Positions 34,283 through 44,914 of a stretch of 64,000 bases of DNA are shown here, one piece after another. The position numbers and the translations under genes are program-made. The DNA comes from Serratia nevei (GTDB lineage: Bacteria > Pseudomonadota > Gammaproteobacteria > Enterobacterales > Enterobacteriaceae). The stretch's first letter is position 1, and each line of letters begins with the position of its first letter. Location: NCBI RefSeq assembly GCF_024160145.1, contig NZ_JAMYWQ010000022.1, positions 24,996 through 88,995 on the forward strand, in the 5' to 3' direction. The notes under the pieces were generated by a model. It was not told the DNA's origin, did no database searches, and saw only the letters and a list, made by a program, of their open reading frames with translations.

Positions 34283-34608
34283 GGACTGCGTGGGTTTTAT
34301 TCGCGTTAATGCGAGGCGCTATGGGAAATAGCACGATTTGCCCGTGGGTGAACCTATGTACGCCGATCCATCGGTTTCAAAAATCTTTCAATGAAATCAG
34401 CGCTGAGTCACAAATCTATTTCACTTTTTTTGAAAAAGGTCATCAAAAGCCCCCGCTTTTTAATCCGCCGCAACGGACTAAAATTAACCATATCCGCCGC
34501 AGACAGCGCGACGAAAAAGATTTCAGGTTATTCAATGCAGATAAATGACTTTTTGCCGCAGCGACACTCGCTGTCAGGCCGTAACGGCAAGAGGTTAAGA
34601 GAGGCACT

Positions 34609-34875
34609 ATGAAACGCATCCTTCTCGCGACGGCGCTGGCCACCCTGTTCTCCGCCAATGTGATGGCCGCGACGGAGATCACCTCGCACCAGGCCGATCA
34701 ACGCCAGAGCGTCGGTTTCGTCACGCTGAACCAGAACGTGGTTTCGCCCGATGACGCCAGCAGTCAGGTAGGCAAAATCGCCGATCAACGCGGCGCAACG
34801 TCTTATCGCATCATCGCGCTGCACGAACCGGGCGACAACAGCTCGATGCACGTCAGCGCCGAGCTGTACCGCTAA
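34609..34875 (+). CDS. yjfY: YjfY-like DUF1471 periplasmic protein
   Basis: An 88-residue secreted protein (signal peptide MKRILLATALATLFSANVMA) with the DUF1471 core SVGFVTLNQNVVSPDDASSQV, then GATSYRIIALHEPG and the ending HVSAELYR. It is the gene next to rpsF, the position of yjfY in E. coli, and the ending ...MHVSAELYR parallels E. coli YjfY. AAGAGAGGCACT precedes the ATG. Role unknown; DUF1471 proteins respond to envelope and oxidative stress. Confidence 0.82.
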   Translation: MKRILLATALATLFSANVMAATEITSHQADQRQSVGFVTLNQNVVSPDDASSQVGKIADQRGATSYRIIALHEPGDNSSMHVSAELYR

Positions 34876-34937
34876 AGAAACACGCCACGCCAGGGAAATC
34901 CCCAGGGCTTCGTCAGAAAGCCCGCTCAGTCCTCACC

Positions 34938-34961
34938 GGAGCGCCGCCCGTTGGGCGCTCC
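34938..34961. terminator. Hairpin between yjfY and the 124-residue gene
   Basis: GGAGCGCC (34938-34945), seven-base loop, GGCGCTCC (34954-34961). No T-run; position between convergent stops suggests a shared terminator. Confidence 0.45.
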
Positions 34962-34975
34962 ACTTCCCCCGCCAA

Positions 34976-35350
34976 TCAGAGCTTGAGCAGCGCCGGCGCG
35001 CTGAACGCCTTGCCCGGATTGTGCAGTTGCAGCACCGCCCGCAGATAGTGGGTGCGCGTTTGCAACAGTTCGGCGCTTTCCGTCAGGGTCGCGCGCTGCT
35101 CTAAGGAGAGCGTATCGGCCGTTGCGGTATGAGTGACTGCCGCTTTCGGCGCAGAGGCGAACAGCGCCGTCATGTTTCGCACCGTATGCGCGGTGATGCG
35201 CGACAGCGGGTTAGCCTTCTCTTGCCGCGTCTTGCCGTCGGCGGCCCCCAACATCTCGCTGAACACCGATGATTTAAGCTCGGCGCGCGCTTTCATCGTT
35301 CCCATTAAACCGCGTTCGGCCTCGGCCGTACTGCTGATACTCTTTATCAT
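34976..35350 (-). CDS. Uncharacterised 124-residue protein
   Basis: I do not recognise this protein. It is soluble by composition (no TM, no signal peptide), rich in Ala, Thr, Leu and Ser, with predicted helices around ELKSSVFSEMLGAAD and LTESAELLQTRTHYLRAVLQL. Codon use has the high third-position GC of its neighbours, an AAGGGC lies just before the ATG, and the frame ends at a hairpin, all in favour of a real gene. It lies between yjfY and yjfP, where E. coli has other genes (the ula cluster). A secreted effector-like N-terminus (MIKSISST) is possible but speculative. Confidence 0.65.
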   Translation of the reverse strand: MIKSISSTAEAERGLMGTMKARAELKSSVFSEMLGAADGKTRQEKANPLSRITAHTVRNMTALFASAPKAAVTHTATADTLSLEQRATLTESAELLQTRTHYLRAVLQLHNPGKAFSAPALLKL

Positions 35351-35473
35351 GCCCTTTGTTCCTTGCTGCCCTGAAAGAATTCACGCCAACATTCTCGCCT
35401 TCATTTGGCCAAATGATGGCCGAAACAGCAGGCACAGAGCAGTGCAATTCCACGCATCGCGCCCGGATGCGCA

Positions 35474-36226
35474 TTACAGCTCGCGGCGGAAGAAATCGGC
35501 CGTGGCGGACAGCGCCAGCGGCGTGATGCGGTGCTTCACCCCCGGCTCGACGAGCGACGTCAAACGGCCGTCTGCGCCTTGTCGCCGCAGTTCAGCCGCC
35601 AAACGCAGGCTGTCCGCCGCCGGCACCACATCGTCCGTCTCGCCGTGCCACAGCAGCAGCGGCCGCCCGGCGATCGCCGCCAAACGCCCCTCCAGCTCAT
35701 ACTCCGCCAGTACGGCGGTGCGCGCCGCAAACGCCGCCGGCGAGAGCGTCTCGCCCTCTTCGCCCAACGGCGGGAATAGCGTGTGCGCCAGCGCACGGTA
35801 ATAGCCGGAACCCATCAGGCTGGCGGCCGCCCGGATCCACGGGAAGCGCGCGAAGGCGCCAAGCGCGGTCATGCCCCCCATTGACGCGCCGGCGACGCCG
35901 ATACGCCCGTCGGCAATCAGGCCGAGCCGTTCGAAATGCGCCTTGATCTGCGGCAGCTCGTCGATATTGCTGCGCAGGATCTCCCAGAACGACGCCAGTC
36001 GCCGCGCCTCATCGCCGTCGAACCGCTCGCCGTGCCGATCGGCATCCGGCAATACCACCCGAAAACCAACGCGCGCCAGCGCATAGGCGAAGTAGGCGTA
36101 CACCTCTTTCGACGAGGTATAGCCGTGACAGAAGAACACCGTCGGCAACGGCCGGTGATAGTGCCCTGCGGGGACAGCGTGGATCACCGCAATATCGCCC
36201 ACCCGCTCGTCATGAATTTCGATCAT
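35474..36226 (-). CDS. yjfP: YjfP, alpha/beta-hydrolase esterase
   Basis: A 250-residue cytoplasmic esterase. The oxyanion region FFCHGYTSS, nucleophile elbow GASMGG with S115, the acid-bearing WHGETDDVVPA and the catalytic His232 in GVKHRITP form a complete triad. E. coli YjfP has carboxylesterase activity on short acyl substrates and is reported to deacetylate sugars. It is divergent from bsmA. In E. coli it also adjoins bsmA (yjfO). Confidence 0.93.
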   Translation of the reverse strand: MIEIHDERVGDIAVIHAVPAGHYHRPLPTVFFCHGYTSSKEVYAYFAYALARVGFRVVLPDADRHGERFDGDEARRLASFWEILRSNIDELPQIKAHFERLGLIADGRIGVAGASMGGMTALGAFARFPWIRAAASLMGSGYYRALAHTLFPPLGEEGETLSPAAFAARTAVLAEYELEGRLAAIAGRPLLLWHGETDDVVPAADSLRLAAELRRQGADGRLTSLVEPGVKHRITPLALSATADFFRREL

Positions 36227-36353
36227 CCGTTCATCCTCAGCTCACCTGTTGGCATTCATCATGACAAACTTGCGCCAGCCAGCGTTAGCTCAATCTGTTC
36301 CAGCTTATATTGCGTTACACTGAAGCCATCGTACCGGCTCTTCCGAGGTCACC

Positions 36354-36662
36354 ATGACGCTAGTCCGCACACTCATCGCCCTGACGCTGGCCGCACAGCT
36401 TTCCGCCTGCGGCATCATGACCACCACGACGAAACCGCCGCCGCCGCCCACCGCACAGGCGCAGGAGATCGTCCGCGCACAGACCGCCGAGCTGGTGAAG
36501 ACAGGTACCGTCAGCGCCGTGGTACGCGGCAGCCCGATGGATGTGGAAGCGGAGATCCAGCGCAAGGCCACCGCCGCCGGCGCCCGGTATTACGTGATCA
36601 TCATGAACAGCGAAACCATCGTGCCGGGCCAATGGTATTCCCAGGCGATCCTGTATCGGTAA
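36354..36662 (+). CDS. bsmA: BsmA (YjfO), DUF1471 biofilm/peroxide-resistance lipoprotein
   Basis: A 102-residue DUF1471 lipoprotein. The lipobox LSAC places the lipid-bearing cysteine at C19, followed by a Thr/Pro-rich linker (TTTTKPPPPPTAQ). The domain reads GTVSAVVRGSPMDVEAEIQRKATAAGARYYVIIMN and ends YSQAILYR. E. coli BsmA contributes to biofilm maturation and peroxide resistance. GAGGTCACC precedes the ATG. It is divergent from yjfP and 123 bp before yjfN. Confidence 0.9.
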   Translation: MTLVRTLIALTLAAQLSACGIMTTTTKPPPPPTAQAQEIVRAQTAELVKTGTVSAVVRGSPMDVEAEIQRKATAAGARYYVIIMNSETIVPGQWYSQAILYR

Positions 36663-36785
36663 GGCGGGGATTTTTTAAGCAGATTTACACTGGCTTTGCA
36701 CTGGCTGAAGTAGGGTATTGCACACTGGCGGACAGCATGCCGCATGGTGCGGGTGTCGATTCAGGATCTGACGAAGGGGAACGCC

Positions 36786-37061
36786 ATGAAACGCTCCACC
36801 GCACTCACCTCCCTCCTGCTTTCAGTAGGGCTGCTCAGCACCGGCGCACAGTCCGCCGAGCTGGCGCCCGCCGATCGCGTGACGCCGCTCAGTGAAATCG
36901 CCGAGATCACCTTTAACGATCTGCCCGGTTCGCCGCAGGAGGCGGAGCAGGCCATCGCCCGCACCGCCAGCCAACACGGCGCCAGCTATTACCGTATCCT
37001 GCGAATGGAAGAACAGGCGCACCCGCTTGGCTGGCGCGCCTCGGCCATCTTATATCTTTAG
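36786..37061 (+). CDS. yjfN: YjfN, DUF1471 periplasmic protein
   Basis: A 91-residue DUF1471 protein with a signal peptide (MKRSTALTSLLLSVGLLSTGAQSA). The mature part (EITFNDLPGSPQEAEQAIARTASQHGASYYRILRM) ends ASAILYL. E. coli YjfN is a reported activator of the periplasmic protease DegP; its extreme C-terminal hydrophobic residues suit DegP activation, and LYL is seen here. Start is ATG 36786 with AAGGGGAACGCC before it. Its stop overlaps the convergent yjfL stop by two or three bases. Confidence 0.87.
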   Translation: MKRSTALTSLLLSVGLLSTGAQSAELAPADRVTPLSEIAEITFNDLPGSPQEAEQAIARTASQHGASYYRILRMEEQAHPLGWRASAILYL

Positions 37062-37462
37062 TAGCTCATGCAAGCCGCATTCAACACGCCGCCGCTGACG
37101 GAGACGCCCCCCAGGAAAATCCCGGCGGCCAGGTGGTTCGCTTCGATCTTGTCGCTGATGCGCGGCATGTAGATCTTCACGGCCGCGAACAGCAGCAGTT
37201 GCACCACCAGCGCCACCACGCCCCACAGCAGGTAATCCAGCAGGCTGATCGAGTTGATCGCCGCGCTGGCCAACGGGATCACGTACCCCAGGCAGGCGCC
37301 GATGAAAGCAAAGGCGGCAGATTGATTATCGGCCTTGATCAGCGCCCATTCGTCGTGCGGGGTGATGCGGGTATAGACGAACAGAAACACCAAAATCATG
37401 GCGAAACCGCTGAAGAAGTAAGAGGCGAACGCCGCCAACGCGCTGAGAATATCCATGTGCAT
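37058..37462 (-). CDS. yjfL: YjfL, DUF350 inner-membrane protein
   Basis: A 134-residue protein with four hydrophobic segments (for example ALAAFASYFFSGFAMILVFLF and ALVVQLLLFAAVKIYM), DUF350 family, ending NAACMSY as in E. coli. ATG 37462 (MHMDIL) fits the E. coli N-terminus; ATG 37456 is also possible. In E. coli it is part of yjfIJKLMC; here only yjfL remains next to aidB, 60 bp downstream of it. Function is unknown. Confidence 0.88.
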   Translation of the reverse strand: MHMDILSALAAFASYFFSGFAMILVFLFVYTRITPHDEWALIKADNQSAAFAFIGACLGYVIPLASAAINSISLLDYLLWGVVALVVQLLLFAAVKIYMPRISDKIEANHLAAGIFLGGVSVSGGVLNAACMSY

Positions 37463-37522
37463 TTTCCTGTCAGAGTGAGGCTGAATTAAAAAGGTTTTCA
37501 CCGCCGCGCGCCACCCTTTTCC

Positions 37523-39151
37523 CTAACCGCCGATAGCGCGGTTCAACAACAGTTCACACACCTCGGCCGACAGCAGGCTCTCGCCGCGATGATCCAGCGT
37601 CAGGTGACACCAGGCGTCGGCAATCTGCGGGCTGGCGTGCTGCAGCAGCTGCGCGGCGCAGCACAGGTCGAACAGCTGCTGGGTCAACAACCGCCCCATC
37701 TCTTCACGCGGTTGCCGGGCGCGCTGCTGCCATTGCCGCCAGGCGTGATCGAACAACCGATTCTGGCCGCGCACCGGCTGCAGCTCGAACTGCAGCATCT
37801 CGAGCGCGCCCGGCAGTTTGTGCAGGCTGCGCAACACGTCCAGACACATGATGTTGCCGGAACCTTCCCAGATGCTGTTGACCGGCATCTCGCGATACAG
37901 GCGCGGCAGCTCGCTCTCTTCGCAGTAGCCGATGCCGCCCAGCACCTCCATCGCCTCGGCAATGAACGGCATGCCTTGGCGGCAGATGCGGTATTTGGCC
38001 GCCGGGGTCAACAGGCGGCTGTAGATCAGTTCGCCCTCACTGCTGCGGTTTTCCCAGGCGCGGGCCAGCCGGAACAGCAACGCGGTGTGCCCTTCCAGCC
38101 GCAGCGCCATGCGCGCCAAGACCTGACGCATCAGCGGTTGCTCTATCAAAAGCTTGCCGAACGCCTGCCGCTGCAGCGCATGATACAGCGCCACCGACAA
38201 CCCACGGCGCATCAGGCCGTGGCTGCCGAGCGAGCAGTCGAAACGGGTCAGACCGCCCATCTTCAGGATGTGCCGCACGCCGTCGCCCTCGTCGCCCAGC
38301 AGCCAGGCGGTGGCATCCTGAAACTCCACCTCGCTGCTGGCGTTGGAGCGGTTGCCCAGCTTGTCTTTCAGCCGTTCCAGGCGAATGGCGTTGCGGCTGC
38401 CGTCCGGCAAAATGCGCGGCAGGAAGAAGCAGGACAGCCCGCCCTCGGTCTGCGCCAGCACCAGGTGCGCATCGCTCTGCGGCACCGAGAAGAACCACTT
38501 GTGTCCCACCAGCCGATAGGCCTCGCCCGGCCCGCGCGCGCCGAGCGGCGTGGCGGTAGTGGTATTGCTCAAGACATCGGAGCCGCCCTGCTTCTCCGTC
38601 ATACCCATGCCGATCAGCAGACCGCGCTTTTGCCCGCCCGGCAGCAGGTGAGCGTCATAGCGATCCGACATCAGCGGCGTCAGCCAGGAACGAAACTCCG
38701 CCGGCAGCGCCTGCTGCAACAGCGGCGTGGCGCCGAAGGTCATGGTGACCGGGCACAGCGTGCCGGCTTCGACCTGCGCATGCAGCATAAAACGCGCGGC
38801 GCGCGCCACGAAAGAGCCGATGCGGGCATCTTCCTGCCAGGGCAGGTTGTGCACCCGGTTGGCGATCAGCCCCTGCATCAGAATATGCCAGGCGGGGTGA
38901 AAGCGAACATCGTCCAGCCGCTGGCCAGTGGCGTCGTAGCGCAGCAGCTCCGGCGGGTTGGCGTTAGCCAGGCGGCCCAGCTCCAGCGACTCCTGGGTGC
39001 CGAGCTGCTGGCCCAGCGAAGCCAATACCTCGGCGTCCCAACCGCCCTGCTCGCGCAGCAACGCTTCGCGCAGCGGCGTATCGGAGAGAAACAGGTTGCT
39101 GTTGCCCAGCGGCTTGGGTTGGTTAAAAACGGTGTGCGTAGTCCAGACCAT
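37523..39151 (-). CDS. aidB: AidB, acyl-CoA dehydrogenase-like alkylation-response protein
   Basis: AidB is a DNA-binding flavoprotein of the acyl-CoA dehydrogenase family, induced by Ada in alkylation stress in E. coli. The 542-residue protein has the N-terminal region VFNQPKPLGNSNLFLSD, FAD-binding stretches GMGMTEKQGGSDVLSNTTTA and GHKWFFS, and the family C-terminal PVNSIWEGSGNIMCLDVLR, plus a positively charged C-terminal helical domain. Length equals E. coli (541). It is likely monocistronic or cotranscribed with yjfL. I could not identify an Ada box with confidence. Confidence 0.95.
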   Translation of the reverse strand: MVWTTHTVFNQPKPLGNSNLFLSDTPLREALLREQGGWDAEVLASLGQQLGTQESLELGRLANANPPELLRYDATGQRLDDVRFHPAWHILMQGLIANRVHNLPWQEDARIGSFVARAARFMLHAQVEAGTLCPVTMTFGATPLLQQALPAEFRSWLTPLMSDRYDAHLLPGGQKRGLLIGMGMTEKQGGSDVLSNTTTATPLGARGPGEAYRLVGHKWFFSVPQSDAHLVLAQTEGGLSCFFLPRILPDGSRNAIRLERLKDKLGNRSNASSEVEFQDATAWLLGDEGDGVRHILKMGGLTRFDCSLGSHGLMRRGLSVALYHALQRQAFGKLLIEQPLMRQVLARMALRLEGHTALLFRLARAWENRSSEGELIYSRLLTPAAKYRICRQGMPFIAEAMEVLGGIGYCEESELPRLYREMPVNSIWEGSGNIMCLDVLRSLHKLPGALEMLQFELQPVRGQNRLFDHAWRQWQQRARQPREEMGRLLTQQLFDLCCAAQLLQHASPQIADAWCHLTLDHRGESLLSAEVCELLLNRAIGG

Positions 39152-39238
39152 GAGAGTGCTCCCTGAGAAAAGCGTCAGGAGTAAGTATGGTCGGCGCAGA
39201 GATTTCTGCCGCAGGCGGGATCACAGGAGGGGGAATTA

Positions 39239-39258
39239 ACGGGGGCTCAGGGCCCCCG
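39239..39258 (-). terminator. Hairpin after rlmB
   Basis: ACGGGGGC, loop TCAG, GCCCCCGT; 9 bp beyond the rlmB stop. The minus-strand tail is GTTAATTCC, so the T-run is poor. Confidence 0.6.
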
Positions 39259-39267
39259 TCAGGAGGA

Positions 39268-39999
39268 TCAGCCGCGCTGACGCACCGCTTCAAACAGGCA
39301 GATACCGGTGGCGACCGACACGTTCAGCGAAGAAACGGTCCCGGCCATCGGGATGCTGATCAGCTCGTCGCAGTGTTCACGGGTCAGACGACGCATGCCT
39401 TCGCCTTCCGCGCCCATCACCAGCGCCATCGGGCCGGTCATTTTGCTCTGATACAGCGTATGGTCGGCTTCGCCGGCGGTGCCCACCACCCAGACGTTCA
39501 TTTCCTGCAGCAAACGCAGCGTGCGCGCCAGGTTGGTCACGCGGATCAGCGGCACGCTCTCGGCAGCGCCGCAGGCCACTTTCTTGGCGGTGGCGTTCAG
39601 CTGGGCGGAGCGGTCACGCGGCACGATCACCGCGTGCACGCCGGCGGCGTCGGCGCTGCGCAGGCAGGCGCCGAGGTTATGCGGGTCGGTCACGCCGTCC
39701 AACACCAGCAGGAACGGCGTTTCCACGCTTTCCAACAGGCCCGGCAGATCGTTCTCCTGATACTGACGCCCTTCGCGCACCCGGGCGATGATCCCCTGGT
39801 GCACCGCGCCTTCAACCTTGTCATCCAGCCACTGGCGGCTCGCCACCTGGATCACGATGCCGGTCGCTTCCAGCTCGGCGATCAGCGGTTGCAGGCGGCG
39901 ATCTTCGCGGCCTTTCAGGATAAACACTTCCAGGAAGCGTTGCGGATCGCGCTCTAACAGGGCTTTGACGGCGTGGATGCCGTAAATAATTTCGCTCAT
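39268..39999 (-). CDS. rlmB: RlmB, 23S rRNA G2251 2'-O-methyltransferase
   Basis: A 243-residue SpoU/TrmH-family methyltransferase. The N-terminal substrate-binding domain starts [20 protein letters not shown], and the knotted SAM domain has the motifs [29 protein letters not shown] and [14 protein letters not shown]. It is 61 bp downstream of rnr in nsrR-rnr-rlmB, as in E. coli. Confidence 0.97.
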   Translation of the reverse strand: MSEIIYGIHAVKALLERDPQRFLEVFILKGREDRRLQPLIAELEATGIVIQVASRQWLDDKVEGAVHQGIIARVREGRQYQENDLPGLLESVETPFLLVLDGVTDPHNLGACLRSADAAGVHAVIVPRDRSAQLNATAKKVACGAAESVPLIRVTNLARTLRLLQEMNVWVVGTAGEADHTLYQSKMTGPMALVMGAEGEGMRRLTREHCDELISIPMAGTVSSLNVSVATGICLFEAVRQRG

Positions 40000-40060
40000 G
40001 ATGCTCTTTTAAATTCGTGCGGCCGGCGATAACCGGCCGATGGTAACGATGTGCGGCAGG

Positions 40061-42535
40061 TTAGGCCTGCTCGGCACCTTTCTTCTTGGCTGCGCGTTTG
40101 GCTTTGGTCGCCGCCGCGATTTTCCGCGTTTTGTCGGACGCTTTCTTGGCTTTCTTCTTCGCCTTCTTCACCTTGTCGGCAGGCTTGGCGTCATCCTGCT
40201 TGCGGAAGGCGCTGTCCGGCTCGAAGTTGGCCGGCGGTTTGCCGCCGCGGCGCTTGCCGCGCACCGCGCTACCGTTGTCGCGCAGCGTGCGCTGGCCGCC
40301 CTTCTTGGCGCGCTCGCGCTCGGTTTTGCCTTCGCCGCGCGCTTTGCGGGTGCTGGACACCAGCGCGAAGTCGATCTTGCGCTCGTCCATATGCACCGCG
40401 TCCACGCGGATCTCCACCGTATCCCCCAGGCGATAGACCGTGCCGGAAGATTCGCCGATCAGGCGCTGGCCGATATTATCGTAGCGATAATAATCATTAT
40501 CCAGCGTTGATACGTGTACCAACCCATCGATGAACAGATCGTTCAGGCGCACGAAGAAGCCGAAGCCGGTCACGCTGGAGATGATACCGCTGAACACTTC
40601 ACCGACGTGATCCTGCATGAAGTCGCACTTCAGCCAGTCGGCGACGTTGCGCGTCGCTTCGTCCGCGCGGCGCTCGGTCATCGAGCAGTGTTCGCCCAGC
40701 TGCAGCATCTCTTCGAATTCACTGTGCCAGCCGCCGGTCGGCGTCCAGCGCTCTTTTGGCTCGCCGTGTTCTTTGGCCAGCTGGTATTTGATCGCACGGT
40801 GCAGCGCCAGATCCGGATAACGGCGGATCGGCGAGGTGAAGTGGCCGTAAGATGCCAGCGCCAGGCCGAAGTGGCCGCGGTTTTCCGGATCATAAATCGC
40901 CTGCTTCATCGAACGCAGCAACATGGTTTGCAGCATTTCGTGGTCGGGGCGTTCGGACACTTCATCCATCAGCACCGCATAGTCCTTCGGCTGCGGCTTG
41001 TTGCCGCCGCCCAGCGTCAGCCCCAGCTCGCTCAGCACGCTGCGCAGCGCGGAGATGTGGTCGTCGCTCGGGCGATCGTGCACGCGGTACAGCGCCGGCT
41101 CGTTGCGTTTCTCGACGAAGCGCGCGGCCGCCACGTTGGCCATGATCATGCACTCTTCGATCAGCTTGTGGGCGTCGTTGCGCACCGTCGGCTCCACGCG
41201 CTCAATGCGGCGCTCGGCGTTAAAGATGAACTTGGCTTCTTCGGTTTCAAACGCGATGCCGCCGCGCTCGGCGCGCGCCTTATCCAGCACCTTGTACATT
41301 GCGTGCAGCTCTTCCAGGTGCTTGACCAGCGGATGGTAGTGCTCGCGCAGCTCCTGATCGCCCTGCAGAATGTGCCACACCTTGTTATAGGTCAGGCGAG
41401 CGTGCGAGCTCATCACCGCCTCGTAGAACTTGGCCGTCGACAGGCGCCCCTGGGCCGAGATGGTCATCTCGCACACCATGCACAGGCGATCGACCTGCGG
41501 GTTCAGGGAGCACAGGCCGTTGGACAGCACTTCCGGCAGCATCGGGATCACCTGCGACGGGAAGTACACCGAGTTGCCGCGGCTGCGCGCTTCATCGTCC
41601 AGCGCGGTGCGCGGGCGCACGTAGTAACTGACGTCGGCGATCGCCACCCACAGGCGCCAGCCGCCGCCGCGTTTTTTCTCACAGTACACGGCGTCATCGA
41701 AGTCGCGCGCGTCTTCGCCGTCGATGGTGACCAACGGCAGTTTGCGCAGATCGACGCGGCCCTTCTTGGCCGCTTCCGGCACCTGCTCGCTGAGATCGGC
41801 CACCTGTTTTTCCACCTGCGGCGGCCAGGTATGCGGGATCTCATGGGTGCGCAGCGCGATATCCACCGCCATGCTGGTGCCCATCTTGTCGCCGAGGATC
41901 TCGACGATCTTGCCGACCGCCTTGGTACGGCGGGTCGGACGCTGGGTCAGCTCCACCACCACCATAAAGCCCATGCGCGCGCCGCTGACGCTGTCCGCCG
42001 GGATCAGAATATCGAAGCTCAGACGGCTGTCGTCCGGCACCACGAAGCCGGTACCGGCGTCCATGAAGAAGCGGCCAACGATCTGGCTGGTTTTCGGCAC
42101 CAGCACGCGCACGATGCGCGCTTCGCGGCGCCCTTTGCGATCCGCGCCCAAGGCCTGCGCCAGCACCACGTCACCGTGGATCGCCATTTTCATCTGTTCG
42201 GCAGACAGGTACAGATCGTCTTTGCTGCCTTCAACGCGCAGGAAGCCGTAGCCGTCGCGGTGGCCAATCACCGTGCCGCGCAGCAGATCCAGACGTTCCG
42301 GCAGCGCGTAGCACTGGCGGCGGGTAAACACCAGCTGGCCATCGCGCTCCATGGCGCGCAGGCGGCGGCGCAGCGCTTCCAGCTGCTCTTCACCGCTGAG
42401 GCCCAGTTCGTTGCCCAGTTCTTCGCGGCTGGCCGGCGTTTCTCGTTTCGCCAAATGGGCCAGGATATATTCACGACTGGGGATGGGGGATTCGTATTTT
42501 TCTGCTTCTCGTTCCAGGAATGGATCTTGTGACAT
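40061..42535 (-). CDS. rnr: Ribonuclease R
   Basis: RNase R is a 3'-5' exoribonuclease of the RNB family that degrades structured RNA and acts with tmRNA. The 824-residue protein has an N-terminal winged helix, two cold-shock domains, an RNB domain with the catalytic aspartates in [16 protein letters not shown], an S1 domain ([24 protein letters not shown]), and a Lys-rich low-complexity C-terminus ([18 protein letters not shown]), which binds RNA. It is 59 bp after nsrR. Confidence 0.97.
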   Translation of the reverse strand: MSQDPFLEREAEKYESPIPSREYILAHLAKRETPASREELGNELGLSGEEQLEALRRRLRAMERDGQLVFTRRQCYALPERLDLLRGTVIGHRDGYGFLRVEGSKDDLYLSAEQMKMAIHGDVVLAQALGADRKGRREARIVRVLVPKTSQIVGRFFMDAGTGFVVPDDSRLSFDILIPADSVSGARMGFMVVVELTQRPTRRTKAVGKIVEILGDKMGTSMAVDIALRTHEIPHTWPPQVEKQVADLSEQVPEAAKKGRVDLRKLPLVTIDGEDARDFDDAVYCEKKRGGGWRLWVAIADVSYYVRPRTALDDEARSRGNSVYFPSQVIPMLPEVLSNGLCSLNPQVDRLCMVCEMTISAQGRLSTAKFYEAVMSSHARLTYNKVWHILQGDQELREHYHPLVKHLEELHAMYKVLDKARAERGGIAFETEEAKFIFNAERRIERVEPTVRNDAHKLIEECMIMANVAAARFVEKRNEPALYRVHDRPSDDHISALRSVLSELGLTLGGGNKPQPKDYAVLMDEVSERPDHEMLQTMLLRSMKQAIYDPENRGHFGLALASYGHFTSPIRRYPDLALHRAIKYQLAKEHGEPKERWTPTGGWHSEFEEMLQLGEHCSMTERRADEATRNVADWLKCDFMQDHVGEVFSGIISSVTGFGFFVRLNDLFIDGLVHVSTLDNDYYRYDNIGQRLIGESSGTVYRLGDTVEIRVDAVHMDERKIDFALVSSTRKARGEGKTERERAKKGGQRTLRDNGSAVRGKRRGGKPPANFEPDSAFRKQDDAKPADKVKKAKKKAKKASDKTRKIAAATKAKRAAKKKGAEQA

Positions 42536-42594
42536 TGCGGTTCCTCCGTTGTCATCAGCAGGATGACGTTGAGCCTTGTCTTCTCAACGTCGTT

Positions 42595-43020
42595 TTATTC
42601 GACAAGCAATAGCTTGTAGAGCGGCGGATTGTCTTCGACCATGTCGGCCAACGTATGTTTATCCAGCTCTTCAAGGAAATTCTGTACGCCCTGTTGGAGC
42701 ACCTGCTTTAGTCGGCAGGCGGGGGTGATGTGGCAAAAATCGCTGCTGCAGTTAACCAGCGCCAGCGGCTCCAGCGCCCGCACCACGTCGCCGAGGCGAA
42801 TGCTCTCGGCCGGTTTGCCCAAACGGATGCCGCCATGCTTGCCGCGTACCGCCGTGACAAAACCGACCCGGCTCAACTGATTGATGATCTTCACCATATG
42901 GTTGCGAGACACGCCATAAACCTCGGTGACTTCCGAGATGCTGGTCATCTTGTCCTGCGGCAACGAGGCCATGTAGATCAACGCCCGCAGGCCATAATCA
43001 GTAAAACTTGTTAACTGCAC
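42595..43020 (-). CDS. nsrR: NsrR, nitric-oxide-sensing Rrf2 repressor
   Basis: A 141-residue Rrf2-family repressor with an N-terminal winged HTH ([21 protein letters not shown]) and the cluster ligands C91, C96 and C102 (in [14 protein letters not shown]). The family binds an [Fe-S] cluster that is destroyed by NO, releasing hmp and other detoxification genes. It is the first gene of nsrR-rnr-rlmB, as in E. coli. Confidence 0.96.
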   Translation of the reverse strand: MQLTSFTDYGLRALIYMASLPQDKMTSISEVTEVYGVSRNHMVKIINQLSRVGFVTAVRGKHGGIRLGKPAESIRLGDVVRALEPLALVNCSSDFCHITPACRLKQVLQQGVQNFLEELDKHTLADMVEDNPPLYKLLLVE

Positions 43021-43117
43021 ATCTTACCTCTGGGTATCGCTTTACCCGTTTGATACGCCGCTTTTCGGCGCTATTCAAAAGATTACTCATTGGATAATAA
43101 ACCAGCCGGAGAGTTCG

Positions 43118-43135
43118 TCGCTAATTATTTAGCGA
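43118..43135. repeat. Inverted repeat upstream of nsrR
   Basis: TCGCTAA (43118-43124), loop TTAT, TTAGCGA (43129-43135). It lies 98 bp before the nsrR ATG. It could be a hairpin or an operator; it does not resemble the known NsrR site. Confidence 0.4.
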
Positions 43136-43206
43136 ATCCCGCGCCCTAAGGCGGGTTTATGAAAGGATTTTTTGACGTGAAACCGCAATCGGAGGGAGTC
43201 AGGATA

Positions 43207-43236
43207 AAAACAAACCGGGACGCGCCCGGTTTGTTT
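43207..43236 (-). terminator. Terminator after purA
   Basis: AACAAACCGGG (43209-43219), five-base loop, CCCGGTTTGTT (43225-43235), with A/T tracts on both sides; 18 bp beyond the purA stop. Confidence 0.88.
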
Positions 43237-43253
43237 TGTGCCGCAAAGCCTGA

Positions 43254-44555
<1,302 letters not shown>

Positions 44556-44650
44556 TCAAAATCACCGATTGCTTAAAAATGGATTCTACCACCGTAATTT
44601 TCGATTTTCAGCACTTTTAGCATACGATTGCATAAATTTTGGGCTAAACT

Positions 44651-44851
44651 TTAAAGACCCGTGCGGCTGCTCAACATGTAGTAGATCACGCAGCCCGCAA
44701 CCACTATTCCACCGCCAAACCGCCGCAGCGTCGCGTCCGGCAGCTGCGACATCGCCACAATCATTTTGCGCCAGGCCTGCGGAAACAGCATCGGCCCTAA
44801 TCCTTCCAGCACCAGAACCAGCCCGAGCGCCAGCCAAATCGTTGAGTTCAT
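44651..44851 (-). CDS. yjeT: YjeT, DUF2065 small membrane protein
   Basis: A 66-residue protein with two TM segments (about 4-22, IWLALGLVLVLEGLGPMLF; about 47-61, GGIVVAGCVIYYML), DUF2065 family. It lies between hflC and purA as in E. coli. A hairpin separates it from hflC, so it may be mostly transcribed by read-through or from its own promoter. Function is unknown. Confidence 0.9.
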   Translation of the reverse strand: MNSTIWLALGLVLVLEGLGPMLFPQAWRKMIVAMSQLPDATLRRFGGGIVVAGCVIYYMLSSRTGL

Positions 44852-44862
44852 GCATCCCCCAA

Positions 44863-44893
44863 AAACGAGAAAGGGCCCGCGTAAACGGGCCCT
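44863..44893 (-). terminator. Terminator after hflC
   Basis: AGGGCCCG (44872-44879), six-base loop, CGGGCCCT (44886-44893). The minus strand then reads TTCTCGTTTTT. Confidence 0.75.
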
Positions 44894-44914
44894 CGATCAG
44901 ATTGCCTGCCGCGC

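Noticed and set aside
40514..42532. 672-codon open frame opposite rnr, and similar long frames at 4538-6208, 12973-14469, 22353-23960 and 61176-62984
   Set aside because: All are antisense to strong genes or run across gene borders; long shadows are expected at this GC content.
43136..43160. Hairpin CCCGC/GCGGG followed by TTTAT near 43138
   Set aside because: It lies between purA and nsrR with no plus-strand gene before it; likely chance in GC-rich DNA.
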